Of a stretch of 64,000 nucleotides of DNA, positions 44,677 through 53,984 are shown one piece after another (the stretch's first letter is position 1; each line of letters starts with the position of its first letter). The notes beneath the pieces were generated by a model. The model ran no database searches and was not told the DNA's origin. It saw only the letters and a list, made by a program, of their open reading frames with translations. The position numbers were made by a program, and so were the translations under genes. Source of the stretch: Parapedobacter tibetensis (GTDB lineage: Bacteria > Bacteroidota > Bacteroidia > Sphingobacteriales > Sphingobacteriaceae); assembly GCF_024704835.1 (NCBI RefSeq), contig NZ_JAMXBE010000006.1:62514-126513 (forward strand), written 5' to 3'.

Positions 44677-44927
44677 TTGCGATTTGCCTCAATAAAATCG
44701 GCCATCGTTTGGATGGTTTCAAATACTTTGCGCCCCTCCTTGGGATCCGAAAGTTTGATGCCATAACTCTTGTCAAGCATCACAATCAACTCCAATGCGT
44801 CAATGGAATCCAAGCCCAACCCATCGCCAAATAATGGAGTGTCGTCTTCCAGATTATCTACGTTGATATCTTCCAAATTTAGCTGGGTGATAATTTTTGC
44901 CTTCAGCTCTTGTGTCAATTCACTCAT
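44673..44927 (-). CDS. Acyl carrier protein
   Basis: An 84-residue ACP. GLGLDSIDALELIVML carries the Ser (Ser41) that receives the phosphopantetheine arm, in the usual DS(I/L)D context. The flanking helices and acidic composition are normal for type II ACPs. It overlaps the KS gene by 4 bp and the small KS-like gene by 8 bp, so it is the dedicated carrier of this cluster and not the housekeeping AcpP. Confidence 0.93.
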   Translation of the reverse strand: MSELTQELKAKIITQLNLEDINVDNLEDDTPLFGDGLGLDSIDALELIVMLDKSYGIKLSDPKEGRKVFETIQTMADFIEANRK

Positions 44928-45543
44928 GTTCGTTGTGATATAATGTTTTTAAATATGCTACGGTATGGGGCGTTTTGCCCGATTTTCCGATGAGGTACAG
45001 AAACAAATCGCACCCCTGTTCGCCTACTTCCGCCCAACCGCTGATGATATTTTCGGTCTTTTGATTATCCAGTACCGAATCGTTATAAGGGACTAGGAAT
45101 TCAGGCAAATAGCTGTCAAAAATAAAGAAAACATTTTCGCTGTGCAATTTGTGCCGGATACTAATCTCACCCATAGCAATATTCGGTAATGTATATACAA
45201 ACGTGGCGGGGCTTGCCATGGGATTATCTGCACTAAAAAGATCCATTGCATGCTTCTCATCGGAGAGGTGGCTGGAGGAATAATTGGAAAAAATGAGAGC
45301 GGTATCCGGTTTGATAGGCCCTGCTTTCCGGGCCATCAGTTCCACAGCGATGAAAACGGCTTTGCAAAGTGCATCCATCTTATAAAATTTGGGATAGTCG
45401 ATGCCCAATTGCCTATAGGCGGATTTGAGGAAATCATTAAGCGTGGTCAAAGCCTCCGTTTTCAGAACGGTTACCCCATCCATATGGATAGACCGCTCCC
45501 GGATAATGCAATAGGACTGGATATGGTATGTATGCATGTCCAT
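44920..45543 (-). CDS. Half-size ketosynthase-like protein
   Basis: A 207-residue protein with the fold of the N-terminal half of ketosynthases: YPKFYKMDALCKAVFIAVEL, ALIFSNYSSSHLSDEKH, and FVYTLPNIAMGEISIRHKL. No catalytic Cys or His motif is visible, so it is not active on its own. Proteins of this length recur in flexirubin-type clusters and are often labelled 3-oxoacyl-ACP synthase; they may be a structural partner. It ends in overlap with the ACP gene and begins 3 bp after the second KS gene. Confidence 0.75.
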   Translation of the reverse strand: MDMHTYHIQSYCIIRERSIHMDGVTVLKTEALTTLNDFLKSAYRQLGIDYPKFYKMDALCKAVFIAVELMARKAGPIKPDTALIFSNYSSSHLSDEKHAMDLFSADNPMASPATFVYTLPNIAMGEISIRHKLHSENVFFIFDSYLPEFLVPYNDSVLDNQKTENIISGWAEVGEQGCDLFLYLIGKSGKTPHTVAYLKTLYHNEHE

Positions 45544-45546
45544 GGA

Positions 45547-46671
45547 CTATATTTTTTTGAAAACCGAAGCGATGTTACAACCACCGAAACCCGAAGCTGT
45601 TTTCAGGAACGTGTTCAATAGTTGCGGCGTGTTTTTCTTGATAATATTCAACCGTTGGGTCGTGCCTTGGTGCTCAAAGCCAATGGATGGAATCAACAGG
45701 TTGTTTTTGAGAGCGTGGATGCCAAGGATGGTCTCCAGCAGGCCGCTCGCGCCTAACGTGTGGCCATAGTAGCCTTTGAGGCTATGCAAAGGAATATCTG
45801 AGAGCTTGCACCGTTGTAGGGCTATAGCTTCCATTTCATCATTGTAGGGAGTGGCTGTGCCGTGGGCCGAAATAAAATCGACAGTTGGTTCTCCTGCTTC
45901 TATTAGGGCAGCCCGGATGCTCTGGTACAATCCTTCTCCTGTGCGGGATGGGCCTGAAATGTGGTTGGCATCATTATAAGAACTCGTACCCGACACGTTG
46001 ATGGCACCATCAGTGGGCGACTTGGAAAGGTACATGGCCGCAATGGCCTCCCCAAGGTTCAAGCCGTTTCGATCACGATCAAAGGGACGGCAGGGTTCAT
46101 CAGCCAGCGCTTGGAAGGCATCAAAACCTGATACGATGAATTTGGATATTTCGTCACCACCTACCACAAGGGCTCGTTCGTAATCGTTGCCTTGCAGGAG
46201 CTGCCGTGCCACTGAAATGGCCAAAGATCCAGAGATGCAAGCATTGGAAATCGTGATAATCCGGTTTTCCAATCCGAAATACCGCTGGATTTCATCGGCC
46301 ATAACAGCTAAATGTACGCGTTCCTTAGGGAAAGTCCTGCCCATAGGGCTGTGCAATAAGGAAACATTTCCCTTGGTGGTAGACAGCAAGACCAACGTAC
46401 GCCTATCCAATGGGATTCGATATTGGTCAATGAGTGCTTGCAGCGAAAGAATGAACAGTTTTTCGAGGCGGGTATAACGTTGGGTGTTTTCGATTTCGCC
46501 ATCCCATTGGCTATCGTCAATAAGCGCTGCAAAAAACGGGTGGGCGCAAAGCTGTTGGTCGTCAACACGGCGGATGGCGGTATTGCCGGCCGTGATTTGC
46601 TCAACATTCACCTGGCTTCCAATCCCTAAAGGAGAGATGATATGGTCGCCGACGACAAATACATCTTTCAT
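45547..46671 (-). CDS. FabB/FabF-type beta-ketoacyl-ACP synthase, second active form
   Basis: A 374-residue KS. The start at 46671 is supported by an ATGA overlap with the thioesterase gene; a longer form from 46695 would read through that gene. Cys145 lies in SNACISGSLAI, with SAHGTATPYND and KGYYGHTLGASG as the two His motifs, so the enzyme should be active. It is shorter at the N-terminus than FabF. Two active KS enzymes plus a CLF-like partner is the usual make-up of aryl-polyene synthases, where one starts and one extends the chain. Confidence 0.92.
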   Translation of the reverse strand: MKDVFVVGDHIISPLGIGSQVNVEQITAGNTAIRRVDDQQLCAHPFFAALIDDSQWDGEIENTQRYTRLEKLFILSLQALIDQYRIPLDRRTLVLLSTTKGNVSLLHSPMGRTFPKERVHLAVMADEIQRYFGLENRIITISNACISGSLAISVARQLLQGNDYERALVVGGDEISKFIVSGFDAFQALADEPCRPFDRDRNGLNLGEAIAAMYLSKSPTDGAINVSGTSSYNDANHISGPSRTGEGLYQSIRAALIEAGEPTVDFISAHGTATPYNDEMEAIALQRCKLSDIPLHSLKGYYGHTLGASGLLETILGIHALKNNLLIPSIGFEHQGTTQRLNIIKKNTPQLLNTFLKTASGFGGCNIASVFKKI

Positions 46672-47111
46672 GTTAATCCATGTTTTGCTTTCCAATCCAC
46701 AAAAAACGATGGATTAGACAGTACGAGTTCACCATTGGAATCCGTGAAGACCTGTATGGTCTCCCCTGTGGCCACTACCAGACGATCCTTGTTTAGTATG
46801 GTATAGCGGAATATCATTTTTGCCGCGGGATTGTCCACGAAGACCGTTTCGACTTCGGCCCAATCGCCATGCCGAAGTGGTGATTTATATTCGCAGGTAC
46901 ATTTGACCATCGGAGCAAGGAAGCCACTATTCCTGATGTGTTGGTAGGAGATGCCAAATGCTTCGCCGAACGCTTCCCTACCGTCCTCGAAATAGGTGAT
47001 GTAGTGCCCATGCCACACAATCCCCAAGGGGTCTGTTTCACTGAATCGTACACGGAATTTGGTGGTGTGCTTGAGCATGATTTTATCAGTTGGCTTGGTG
47101 GCGTTTATCAT
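46668..47111 (-). CDS. Hotdog (4HBT-type) acyl-CoA/ACP thioesterase
   Basis: A 147-residue thioesterase. VRFSETDPLGIVWHGHYITYFEDGR holds the Asp and the WHGHY segment typical of 4HBT and YbgC-like enzymes. LSNPSFFVDWK near the C-terminus closes the fold. It probably releases the finished polyene acid from the ACP. Either ATG 47111 or ATG 47078 could be the start: the first overlaps the permease gene by 26 bp, the second leaves a 7-bp gap; no clear ribosome site decides. Its stop overlaps the start of the KS gene (ATGA). Confidence 0.85.
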   Translation of the reverse strand: MINATKPTDKIMLKHTTKFRVRFSETDPLGIVWHGHYITYFEDGREAFGEAFGISYQHIRNSGFLAPMVKCTCEYKSPLRHGDWAEVETVFVDNPAAKMIFRYTILNKDRLVVATGETIQVFTDSNGELVLSNPSFFVDWKAKHGLT

Positions 47112-48375
47112 AAAAAATAGCGGCCGTCATGGTAACGGCGAAAAACAAAAGTAAATAGCAAAGGGGTTGTGCGATATCCGCAGCTGTACCATTGCGTAGG
47201 ATAACATCATAAAAAGCCGATATACCCCAGTTCATGGGCGAAAACGCGGACACCTTTTGCATGATTTCAGGCATGATGAACGTAGGTACCCACACGCCAC
47301 CGAGTGCAGCTAAGATAATGACGAAAATGGCCCCGAAAGGCGCAGACTGTTCCTGAGTCTCAGCAACGGTACCAATGAGGATACCCAGTCCGATGGCGGC
47401 AAGGCCAGAGACAAAAGCGATTAGCACCATCACTGGAAGTTTCGGGCCGGGATCGAATTCAATGAGCCCGATGAGTGGGAAGATGTATTTGGCGATAAGC
47501 AGCATCAAGACGAATTGGATGAGGCAGATGACGGTGTATGTGATGATTTTTCCACCCAGGATGATGGCGTAGGAAACAGGGCTGGTTCGTAGCCTGATGT
47601 AGGTTCCCAGATTTTTCTCTTTGACGAGGTTTATCCCTAAAGGTACCACAATGAAGAATATGCCAAACAAGATCCAGGCAGGCACATTATGCTGCACGGC
47701 ATTAGGGATGATACCATCTTTACCCTTTTGGGCAATGACTTCCCGGAACGTGATGATTTCGTCGTTCAACAAAGCCGGGTCATTATCCATACCCATTTGA
47801 CCTTGGAAGACGGCGTATATCTTTTCGACTTCCACCTTTGACAGCATTTGTTCGATGCTGTTTTTCATCGAATTTCGAAATGTTTGGCCTGCGGCGGGAT
47901 CAAAATAGATCGTGATTTCCTTGACCTCCCAGGTCGTTTTTTCTTGTTTCTTGGTGCTGGTATCTGCTTCGGTCAGCGAAAATTCGCCCAAGATTTTGTC
48001 CACATTATGATTTACCTTCTCATTCAATTCCTCACTGATCCCTTTGGGGATGACAAGGGCAATCTGATATTTGCCGTCGCTCACCAAGGCGCGGGCCTGT
48101 GCATCGGAAAGCGGCTTGCCATCGATTTCATCAATCAACTGTACATTGGGTGCTTTTGCCATGTTTTGGGCTATCAGGCTGCCTATTTCGCCCTGATCCT
48201 CATCGACTAACACAATAGGTAATGCCGATTCGCCCACCGCTTTAAATGTGCTTTCCTGGATAAGAGTGATGGTGATGATAAGCACGGAGGGCATGAAAAA
48301 CAGAATGGCCAACCCTCCCCAATCGCGCAGGAGCAACATGATTTCTTTATAAGCGGATACCATGAGTTTACGCAT
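47086..48375 (-). CDS. ABC-2-type exporter permease
   Basis: A 429-residue ABC-2 permease. I chose the ATG at 48375 because it overlaps the TAA of the ATPase gene; longer frames start inside that gene. The N-terminal helix LAILFFMPSVLIITITLIQ is followed by a large periplasmic region (about 40-230) and then five more helices, including ILFGIFFIVVPLGINLVKEK and GAIFVIILAALGGVWVP. This is the YhfE/DrrB-like layout of exporters. With the ATPase it probably moves a cluster product or precursor across the inner membrane. Confidence 0.9.
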   Translation of the reverse strand: MRKLMVSAYKEIMLLLRDWGGLAILFFMPSVLIITITLIQESTFKAVGESALPIVLVDEDQGEIGSLIAQNMAKAPNVQLIDEIDGKPLSDAQARALVSDGKYQIALVIPKGISEELNEKVNHNVDKILGEFSLTEADTSTKKQEKTTWEVKEITIYFDPAAGQTFRNSMKNSIEQMLSKVEVEKIYAVFQGQMGMDNDPALLNDEIITFREVIAQKGKDGIIPNAVQHNVPAWILFGIFFIVVPLGINLVKEKNLGTYIRLRTSPVSYAIILGGKIITYTVICLIQFVLMLLIAKYIFPLIGLIEFDPGPKLPVMVLIAFVSGLAAIGLGILIGTVAETQEQSAPFGAIFVIILAALGGVWVPTFIMPEIMQKVSAFSPMNWGISAFYDVILRNGTAADIAQPLCYLLLFFAVTMTAAIFYDKRHQAN

Positions 48376-49120
48376 AATCCCTAAGTTGGCTTCCGGTGAG
48401 GTGGATGAATACATTTTCCAGGGTGGTAGCGCCAGCGACAGCTGAGATAAGCTGTTGTGGTTGGCCTTCCACTATAATTTTCCCTTCATCTATAATCGCG
48501 ATTTTTGTGCAGAACTGCTGGGCTTCATTGAGATGATGCGAACTATAAATAATGGTGGTGCCCTGGGTATTGAGTTCCTTGAGCAATTTCATGATGACTT
48601 CTTTGGAATGCACATCGACACCTACGGTAGGTTCGTCGAGAAACAATACATGGGGTTGGTGCAGGATACCGGCTAAAATGTTGACCCGCCGTTGCATACC
48701 TCCAGAGAACGTTTTGATGGGCCTTTTCGCGAAATCCGATAGTCCAACGCGCTCCAACCCATCAGCTATGCGTTGCTTCAAATCTGACGAGCGAAGTCCG
48801 TATAGGCTTCCGAAGTAATATAAGTTTTCTGTGGCAGTAAGCGTAGGGTATAGGGCATATTCCTGTGGTACAACACCGATTTGCTGTTGTATCCTTCGAC
48901 GGTGTTGTCGGTAGGGCATGCTGTCGAACCATAGCTCCCCGGATGTTGGTTTAACCATCCCACATAAGATGGAAATCAAGGTGGTCTTGCCTGCTCCGTT
49001 AGGGCCAAGCAGGCCAAAAATCTCATTTTTCGCGATGGAAAGCGACAGCTTGTTCAAAGCATACCTACCGCTGCCAGCATACCTCTTTGATAAGTCGCCT
49101 ACCCGAATGATTTCCTCCAT
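48368..49120 (-). CDS. ABC exporter ATPase
   Basis: A 250-residue ATP-binding subunit. FGLLGPNGAGKTTLIS is the Walker A site, KTFSGGMQRRVNI the signature, and VLFLDEPTVGVD the Walker B with the following D-loop. It resembles the DrrA/CcmA group of drug and lipid exporters. The next gene, the permease, overlaps its end by 8 bp. It is the first gene of the polyene cluster in transcription order and lies 39 bp after moxR, so the cluster could be read through from the MoxR operon. Confidence 0.95.
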   Translation of the reverse strand: MEEIIRVGDLSKRYAGSGRYALNKLSLSIAKNEIFGLLGPNGAGKTTLISILCGMVKPTSGELWFDSMPYRQHRRRIQQQIGVVPQEYALYPTLTATENLYYFGSLYGLRSSDLKQRIADGLERVGLSDFAKRPIKTFSGGMQRRVNILAGILHQPHVLFLDEPTVGVDVHSKEVIMKLLKELNTQGTTIIYSSHHLNEAQQFCTKIAIIDEGKIIVEGQPQQLISAVAGATTLENVFIHLTGSQLRDYA

Positions 49121-49159
49121 CCGGCGAAAATAACGAAAGTTGATGAATTTATGGTAAAA

Positions 49160-50137
49160 TCACCTAGGTACCTCTATCCCTTTAATGATTTGTTTGACCA
49201 CGTCATCTGTAGTCACGCCTTCCATTTCGCGCTCCGGTGTAAGGATGAGGCGATGGCGCAATACGGCCGGCGCTACCCTGATGATATCGTCAGGTGTAAT
49301 GAAGTCGCGGTTATCCATGACCGCTATCGCTTTTGCACTGTTGGCAATGGCCAATGACGCACGCGGCGATGCTCCGAGGTAGAGTGATTTATGGTTGCGT
49401 GTTTCGTGTACGATACGGGCGATAAATTCCAAGAGTTTCGCTTCCACATGGAGACCTTTCACCGTTTTACGGTACGCATCGATAGCGGAGGTGCCAAGTA
49501 TCGGTTTTATTTCGGCGATTTTCTCATCCAGTTTTTGAGCATGGTGACCTGCCAATATCAGGGCTTCTTCTTCCAGTGTGGGATAGCCAACCTCTATTTT
49601 GAACAGGAAACGGTCTAATTGCGCTTCCGGTAGCCGGTAAGTACCTTCCTGTTCAATGGGGTTTTGGGTGGCCAGCACTACAAAAGGTTCCTCCATCTTG
49701 TAAGTATGCCCATCCATGGTCACCTGCCGTTCTTCCATCACCTCAAACAATGCCGCCTGCGTTTTAGCGGGCGAGCGATTGATTTCATCCACCAGGATGA
49801 TGTTGCCGAAGATGGGGCCGCGTTTGAATCTGAATTCGTTTTCCTTGGGATTGAACACCGATGTACCCAATACATCCGAAGGCATGAGATCTGGCGTGAA
49901 TTGTATTCGGGAAAACGTCGCATCTATGCATTTAGCAATCAACTTGGCACTGAGTGTTTTGGCAACACCTGGCACACCCTCGATAAGGATATGCCCATCT
50001 GCAAGGATGCCCGCAATGAGCAGGTCTACCATTTCCCGTTGTCCTACGATGGTGGTGGCCAGTGTCTGCCTTATTTGTTCTACTGCTTCGTTGAGCCGGC
50101 TAAGGTCCGTGCGTTGTTCGAAATGTTGTTCTTCCAT
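49160..50137 (-). CDS. MoxR-family AAA ATPase
   Basis: A 325-residue MoxR ATPase. LIEGVPGVAKTLSAK is Walker A, IILVDEINRSPAKTQAALFE is Walker B with the family's extended motif, and VLATQNPIEQEGTYRLPEA the sensor-1 region. MoxR proteins work as chaperones with VWA or DUF58 partners. Here the DUF58 gene that usually follows is absent, replaced by the ABC exporter of the polyene cluster 39 bp away. The start overlaps the end of the DUF4350 gene by 58 bp, a longer overlap than usual, but both frames are well conserved in that stretch. Confidence 0.93.
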   Translation of the reverse strand: MEEQHFEQRTDLSRLNEAVEQIRQTLATTIVGQREMVDLLIAGILADGHILIEGVPGVAKTLSAKLIAKCIDATFSRIQFTPDLMPSDVLGTSVFNPKENEFRFKRGPIFGNIILVDEINRSPAKTQAALFEVMEERQVTMDGHTYKMEEPFVVLATQNPIEQEGTYRLPEAQLDRFLFKIEVGYPTLEEEALILAGHHAQKLDEKIAEIKPILGTSAIDAYRKTVKGLHVEAKLLEFIARIVHETRNHKSLYLGASPRASLAIANSAKAIAVMDNRDFITPDDIIRVAPAVLRHRLILTPEREMEGVTTDDVVKQIIKGIEVPR

Positions 50138-51336
50138 AATGTCTGTTGATAAAAATCTTCGATATACCGGTTATAGGCAATCAGTGTATTGTCGTCAATC
50201 TTATTACCGCTATGCACATCGTGCATGCCTTGTATGATGCGTAGCACGACACGTTCATCTACGCCGGATCGAGCACTAAGCTGCTGCACGAAAGCCATAT
50301 CGGGTTCATTGGTTTTCATTTGCGAATATGTGCCTTCAATACGGTAGGTAGTACGCAAATACTCCATGAAATAGATGTATTGCTTGGCAAGGATGTCGCG
50401 GTTGTCACGTTGGTGGTAGTATACGGAGCTTACCACCTTGGCAAACTCGATGCTGGTATTTTTCAAGGGGTCTGCAATGGGGATGACCCGTTGGCGCCGT
50501 TTGATGCCATAAAGTACGAAAGCCAGCAGGCTGAATAAGGCAATAAAATAGGCTGGACGTAAGTTCCTGTCATTGAGGAATACCCGTATAGGTGATTGTT
50601 GCCCCAGATCCCCCAAGGTTTGGTAGTCGTCCCAAATGATCTGCTTTGTGGGGTGTAGGTATGAAAGTGCCTTTGCGGCAAATTCAGCGCCGTCGGTGGT
50701 AAGCAATGCGTAATTGGTGAAATAGTCAGGAGAGGAAAGCAAATAAAGATTTCCCTGGCCTATTTTATAGCGCAGGAATATGGCATTCCCTTTATCATTG
50801 GAGGCCAACACCACCGTCCTTGTTGTGTCAAACTTAGCGAAGTAATCGGATCCGATATGCCTATCATAACGGTACTTTTTAGCAGGATTGAGGTTGGGGT
50901 TAGTGAAACTTACTGCCGTGAGGCTATCATCCCCCAACGAAAACCCACCCGATGGTCGTAGGCCAAGGCTGTCGGCAAAGACAGGGCTATATTCATAAGT
51001 GGCCATGAGCATATCATTTCCCTGTTCCACATAGTTGATTATTTTTTCATAATCTGGTACGTCGGTATCTATTTGGGGAGCTATAATCATATAGCCATCA
51101 GCGGAATCACCAAACTCTTCAATGGTGTTATATACCCTCTTTTGATAAGGCTTCACACTGATATCGCCAAAAAGGCGCGGTAACTCTTGGTGTAAGATAT
51201 AAGTACCATAGGGAATTTTATCAGTTCTCACATACGTTTTACTCCAATTTGTAGGAGATGGTCTATTATACTGGATATATAGGAAACCTCCCAATGCCAA
51301 CAAAGCAACCAGGGTATATAGCTTCAGATCCTTCAT
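50080..51336 (-). CDS. DUF4350 membrane protein of the MoxR operon
   Basis: A 418-residue protein with an N-terminal membrane helix (LYTLVALLALGGFLYIQY) and a second near residue 275 (YFIALFSLLAFVLYGIK). Between them lies a DUF4350-like domain: IPYGTYILHQELPRLFG near 43, GNDMLMATYEYSP, and YLLSSPDYFTNYALLTTDGA. The C-terminal 130 residues are soluble. DUF4350 proteins go with MoxR and DUF4129; their role is unknown. It overlaps both neighbours, moxR by 58 bp and the DUF4129 gene by 4 bp. Confidence 0.85.
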   Translation of the reverse strand: MKDLKLYTLVALLALGGFLYIQYNRPSPTNWSKTYVRTDKIPYGTYILHQELPRLFGDISVKPYQKRVYNTIEEFGDSADGYMIIAPQIDTDVPDYEKIINYVEQGNDMLMATYEYSPVFADSLGLRPSGGFSLGDDSLTAVSFTNPNLNPAKKYRYDRHIGSDYFAKFDTTRTVVLASNDKGNAIFLRYKIGQGNLYLLSSPDYFTNYALLTTDGAEFAAKALSYLHPTKQIIWDDYQTLGDLGQQSPIRVFLNDRNLRPAYFIALFSLLAFVLYGIKRRQRVIPIADPLKNTSIEFAKVVSSVYYHQRDNRDILAKQYIYFMEYLRTTYRIEGTYSQMKTNEPDMAFVQQLSARSGVDERVVLRIIQGMHDVHSGNKIDDNTLIAYNRYIEDFYQQTLWKNNISNNARTLAGSTKQ

Positions 51337-52067
51337 TTCAGTTGCTTGTCGAATTGCTGGAACGCTTCATGCACTTGCATGAAGCGTTGCTGGTCAATAC
51401 CGAAATCACCATACCAGACGTATTCAAATTGACGGGTAAGTTGTTTAAATCCAGTATGTAAATCGGCGTCACTCAGTTCGTTTACATAGGCGGTATTGGT
51501 TTTGGCGGGTTGCCAGTCGATGAGCTGGTAGCTGCTGAGTTTCTTCAGGCAATCAAGGTATAATAGCCGTACGGCCAACCGGTAATTGCGTGTTTCGATG
51601 GCCTTTGACAATTCCGCATCAAAATCGATACCGTGGATGTCCTCGATGTGCTCCGTATACGCTAAGCCGGTGGATTTTGCATTTCGGGAGAATAGGCTGG
51701 CCATATCCATTCCAAGCAGCTTCATGATCAGGTAAAGCAGGGCAACAATTCCCAATACAATGATGGTGTTTTTCAACAACGACCAAGAGCCTTCTTTGGT
51801 CATCAGTTCAAAAATTTTATACTTCACCCACCGCTTGAAGCGTTGCCACCACGATAGGTCAAGTTGCTGTTTGTCATATTGGAAGTCGGGGTTGGCACGA
51901 AATCTGTCTATTGCAGCTTTGTCAAACTCGCGGATGGTTAGCGCAGAAGAATCATGCACAATCGTAGCCGGTAGGCTATCCTTTTTCGCTGTATCAGCAT
52001 AGGCCGGATGGGTGGCATTGCCGCACAACCAAAACAAGAGCCATAAGTAATACAGGTGATTCCGCAT
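51333..52067 (-). CDS. DUF4129 membrane protein of the MoxR operon
   Basis: A 244-residue protein with a signal peptide (LYYLWLLFWLCGNATHPAYA), a central membrane helix near 103-125 (NTIIVLGIVALLYLIMKLLG) and a C-terminal DUF4129 domain (LSKAIETRNYRLAVRLLYLDCL, then FEYVWYGDFGIDQ). The family is linked with MoxR and transglutaminase-like proteins; its function is unknown. It ends in overlap with the DUF4350 gene and starts 1 bp after the next membrane gene. Confidence 0.87.
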   Translation of the reverse strand: MRNHLYYLWLLFWLCGNATHPAYADTAKKDSLPATIVHDSSALTIREFDKAAIDRFRANPDFQYDKQQLDLSWWQRFKRWVKYKIFELMTKEGSWSLLKNTIIVLGIVALLYLIMKLLGMDMASLFSRNAKSTGLAYTEHIEDIHGIDFDAELSKAIETRNYRLAVRLLYLDCLKKLSSYQLIDWQPAKTNTAYVNELSDADLHTGFKQLTRQFEYVWYGDFGIDQQRFMQVHEAFQQFDKQLK

Positions 52068-52068
52068 A

Positions 52069-52965
52069 TCAATATTCTTCGTCTGGGTGGTTTGTGTCTG
52101 TTCTGGTGTCCGTGCCCAAGGTTTCGATACGTTCCATCAAGCCGGTGCCTTCTTTTTCTTCGCTGAGGCTGAAATAGCAAATCGCTGCCGTGATCGTGGG
52201 TAAGGTATAGAGCAGCATCCCGAATGACTGTGCCACCACGTTGATGATGGATCCGGTGAGCACGAGATGGGGCGATTCACCAAAGAAAAAACCACTCAGC
52301 GTGAGCACGGTTCCCGGTAGGGCAAAAAGGCTTACAGCGAAATAGGCAATAAGTCCTACGACAAACAGCGCCCCGAATGTTTTCCACCAGTTGTCTTTGA
52401 TTAGGGTGAAACCCCGGCTAAACGCCTGCTCAAAGCCGGCATCATCCATGATGATCATGACGTATATTAGGCTGGCGATAGGGAAGAAGTAAATTCCTGG
52501 CAAGATGCACAACGCTATGGCAATTAATTGTAGGACAAATAAAAGGAATGAGAGAAAGACAAAGCGGAGCAGATGTATTTTGGACAGGGCCCAAACCGCT
52601 TCTTTGGTCGGCGCGGTATTGTCGCCCGATTTATACAAGCGGATATAGCACAGGGTGACCAGCTGCACCATGGTGTAGGTGAGAAAATAGAACAAAATAC
52701 TCAGCAGGTAATCAATCCCGAATACGGAACTAAAATCACCCTCGCCACCTAACCCCGGAAATACGGATGCCCTTGTTACACCGAATAAATTGGTTAACCG
52801 TATTTGCAAGACAATACCGTTGGCTATGGAGGCTAGGATGAAAAACGAACATATATATAACAGCGGTATAAATAATGCTTTGAAATTTTGCTTTACAAAA
52901 CCGATGCTGTCATTGATGATTTCGCCAAAATCTCGTGTACGGCTAAATTCTATTTTCTGTTCCAT
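52069..52965 (-). CDS. Multi-pass membrane protein of the MoxR operon
   Basis: A 298-residue protein with six or seven helices (ALFIPLLYICSFFILASIANG near 30, FVFLSFLLFVLQLIAIALCILPG, and FGALFVVGLIAYFAVSLFALPG). RDFGEIINDSIGFVKQNFKALF at the N-terminus recalls the DUF975 and glycerophosphodiesterase membrane-domain families, which have a similar start. I cannot assign a function. It overlaps the SpoIIM gene by 23 bp and lies 1 bp before the DUF4129 gene. Confidence 0.8.
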   Translation of the reverse strand: MEQKIEFSRTRDFGEIINDSIGFVKQNFKALFIPLLYICSFFILASIANGIVLQIRLTNLFGVTRASVFPGLGGEGDFSSVFGIDYLLSILFYFLTYTMVQLVTLCYIRLYKSGDNTAPTKEAVWALSKIHLLRFVFLSFLLFVLQLIAIALCILPGIYFFPIASLIYVMIIMDDAGFEQAFSRGFTLIKDNWWKTFGALFVVGLIAYFAVSLFALPGTVLTLSGFFFGESPHLVLTGSIINVVAQSFGMLLYTLPTITAAICYFSLSEEKEGTGLMERIETLGTDTRTDTNHPDEEY

Positions 52966-53920
52966 TTGCGGAGGATAAGGTGATGGATTGATGTAATCGA
53001 TTGGGGTAAATAATCACATACCAGATGATGAAAGCGAGCGAAGTGGCCAATATCGAACAACTCACCCATGCAGGCATACTGGTATGCCGGGTTACGTAGC
53101 CCTCAAGGAAGGCCGCTATTATAAATATGGGAATCAGCCCAATGACGATCTTGAGCCCGTCTTTGGCACCCTGTCTGAAAGAATCCATGCGACTATACGT
53201 TTTAGGGAACAAGATACTATTGCCTAAAACCAAACCGGCTGCCCCTGCAATCACGATGGCTGAAATTTCAAGCGTACCATGGATCCAAATGACCAATACG
53301 GAATCCCAGCCCAGCCCTTTGCTGAAGAAATAATATTGGAATGAGCCAAGCATGATGCCGTTGCGAATGAGCATATATACGGTGCCTACGGAAAAAAAGA
53401 CACCTAGGACAAATGCCACGAATGATACCCAAATGTTGTTGATAGCGATATAGAAAAACATTTCAAAAGCATCCATTTTCTTATATACCCCAAAGGGATC
53501 GCCATTTTCAATATTTTGGTTGGTCATGTTCACATAGCCGTCGCCCATGATGAGCCGTACAAAGGTATCATCATACTTGGCAGACAGCGCCCCCATGAGG
53601 CAAAAAATTATAAAAAATAAGAACGCATATAGGAGCGGTTTTTCATGCTTTTTGAACAGTAATGGTAATTCCTGCTTCCAGAATGTAATGAAACGTCCCC
53701 TTTTTTCGCGCTTATTTCGATAAATGGATTGATGCAGCCTCGCAGCCAGCCCGTTTAGGTATGCTGTGGTTTTGGATTTTGGATAGAACGTTTTGGCATA
53801 AGCAAGATCATCCGTAATGGCAATAAAACGGTCGGCCAGCTCGTCCGGTGAGCTCGACTGCATGCTTTCATACTGTTCCCACTTGGTTGCATTTTGCTTT
53901 ACAAATAATGCCTCACGCAT
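52943..53920 (-). CDS. SpoIIM-family membrane protein
   Basis: A 325-residue protein with a cytosolic N-terminal 95 residues, then five or six helices. IAINNIWVSFVAFVLGVFFSVG and LVIWIHGTLEISAIVIAGAAG are typical of the stage II sporulation M family (WVHGxxEI). Outside spore formers this family occurs beside MoxR, DUF4129 and RDD genes, as it does here, and its role is unknown. It is the first gene of the minus-strand operon; a -7-like box lies about 65 bp upstream. Confidence 0.9.
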   Translation of the reverse strand: MREALFVKQNATKWEQYESMQSSSPDELADRFIAITDDLAYAKTFYPKSKTTAYLNGLAARLHQSIYRNKREKRGRFITFWKQELPLLFKKHEKPLLYAFLFFIIFCLMGALSAKYDDTFVRLIMGDGYVNMTNQNIENGDPFGVYKKMDAFEMFFYIAINNIWVSFVAFVLGVFFSVGTVYMLIRNGIMLGSFQYYFFSKGLGWDSVLVIWIHGTLEISAIVIAGAAGLVLGNSILFPKTYSRMDSFRQGAKDGLKIVIGLIPIFIIAAFLEGYVTRHTSMPAWVSCSILATSLAFIIWYVIIYPNRLHQSITLSSANGTENRI

Positions 53921-53984
53921 ACTTCAATCACTTGCGGTCAATAGATTGGCGATAAAAATAGGAAATAGCAGTCAATATCCAGCC

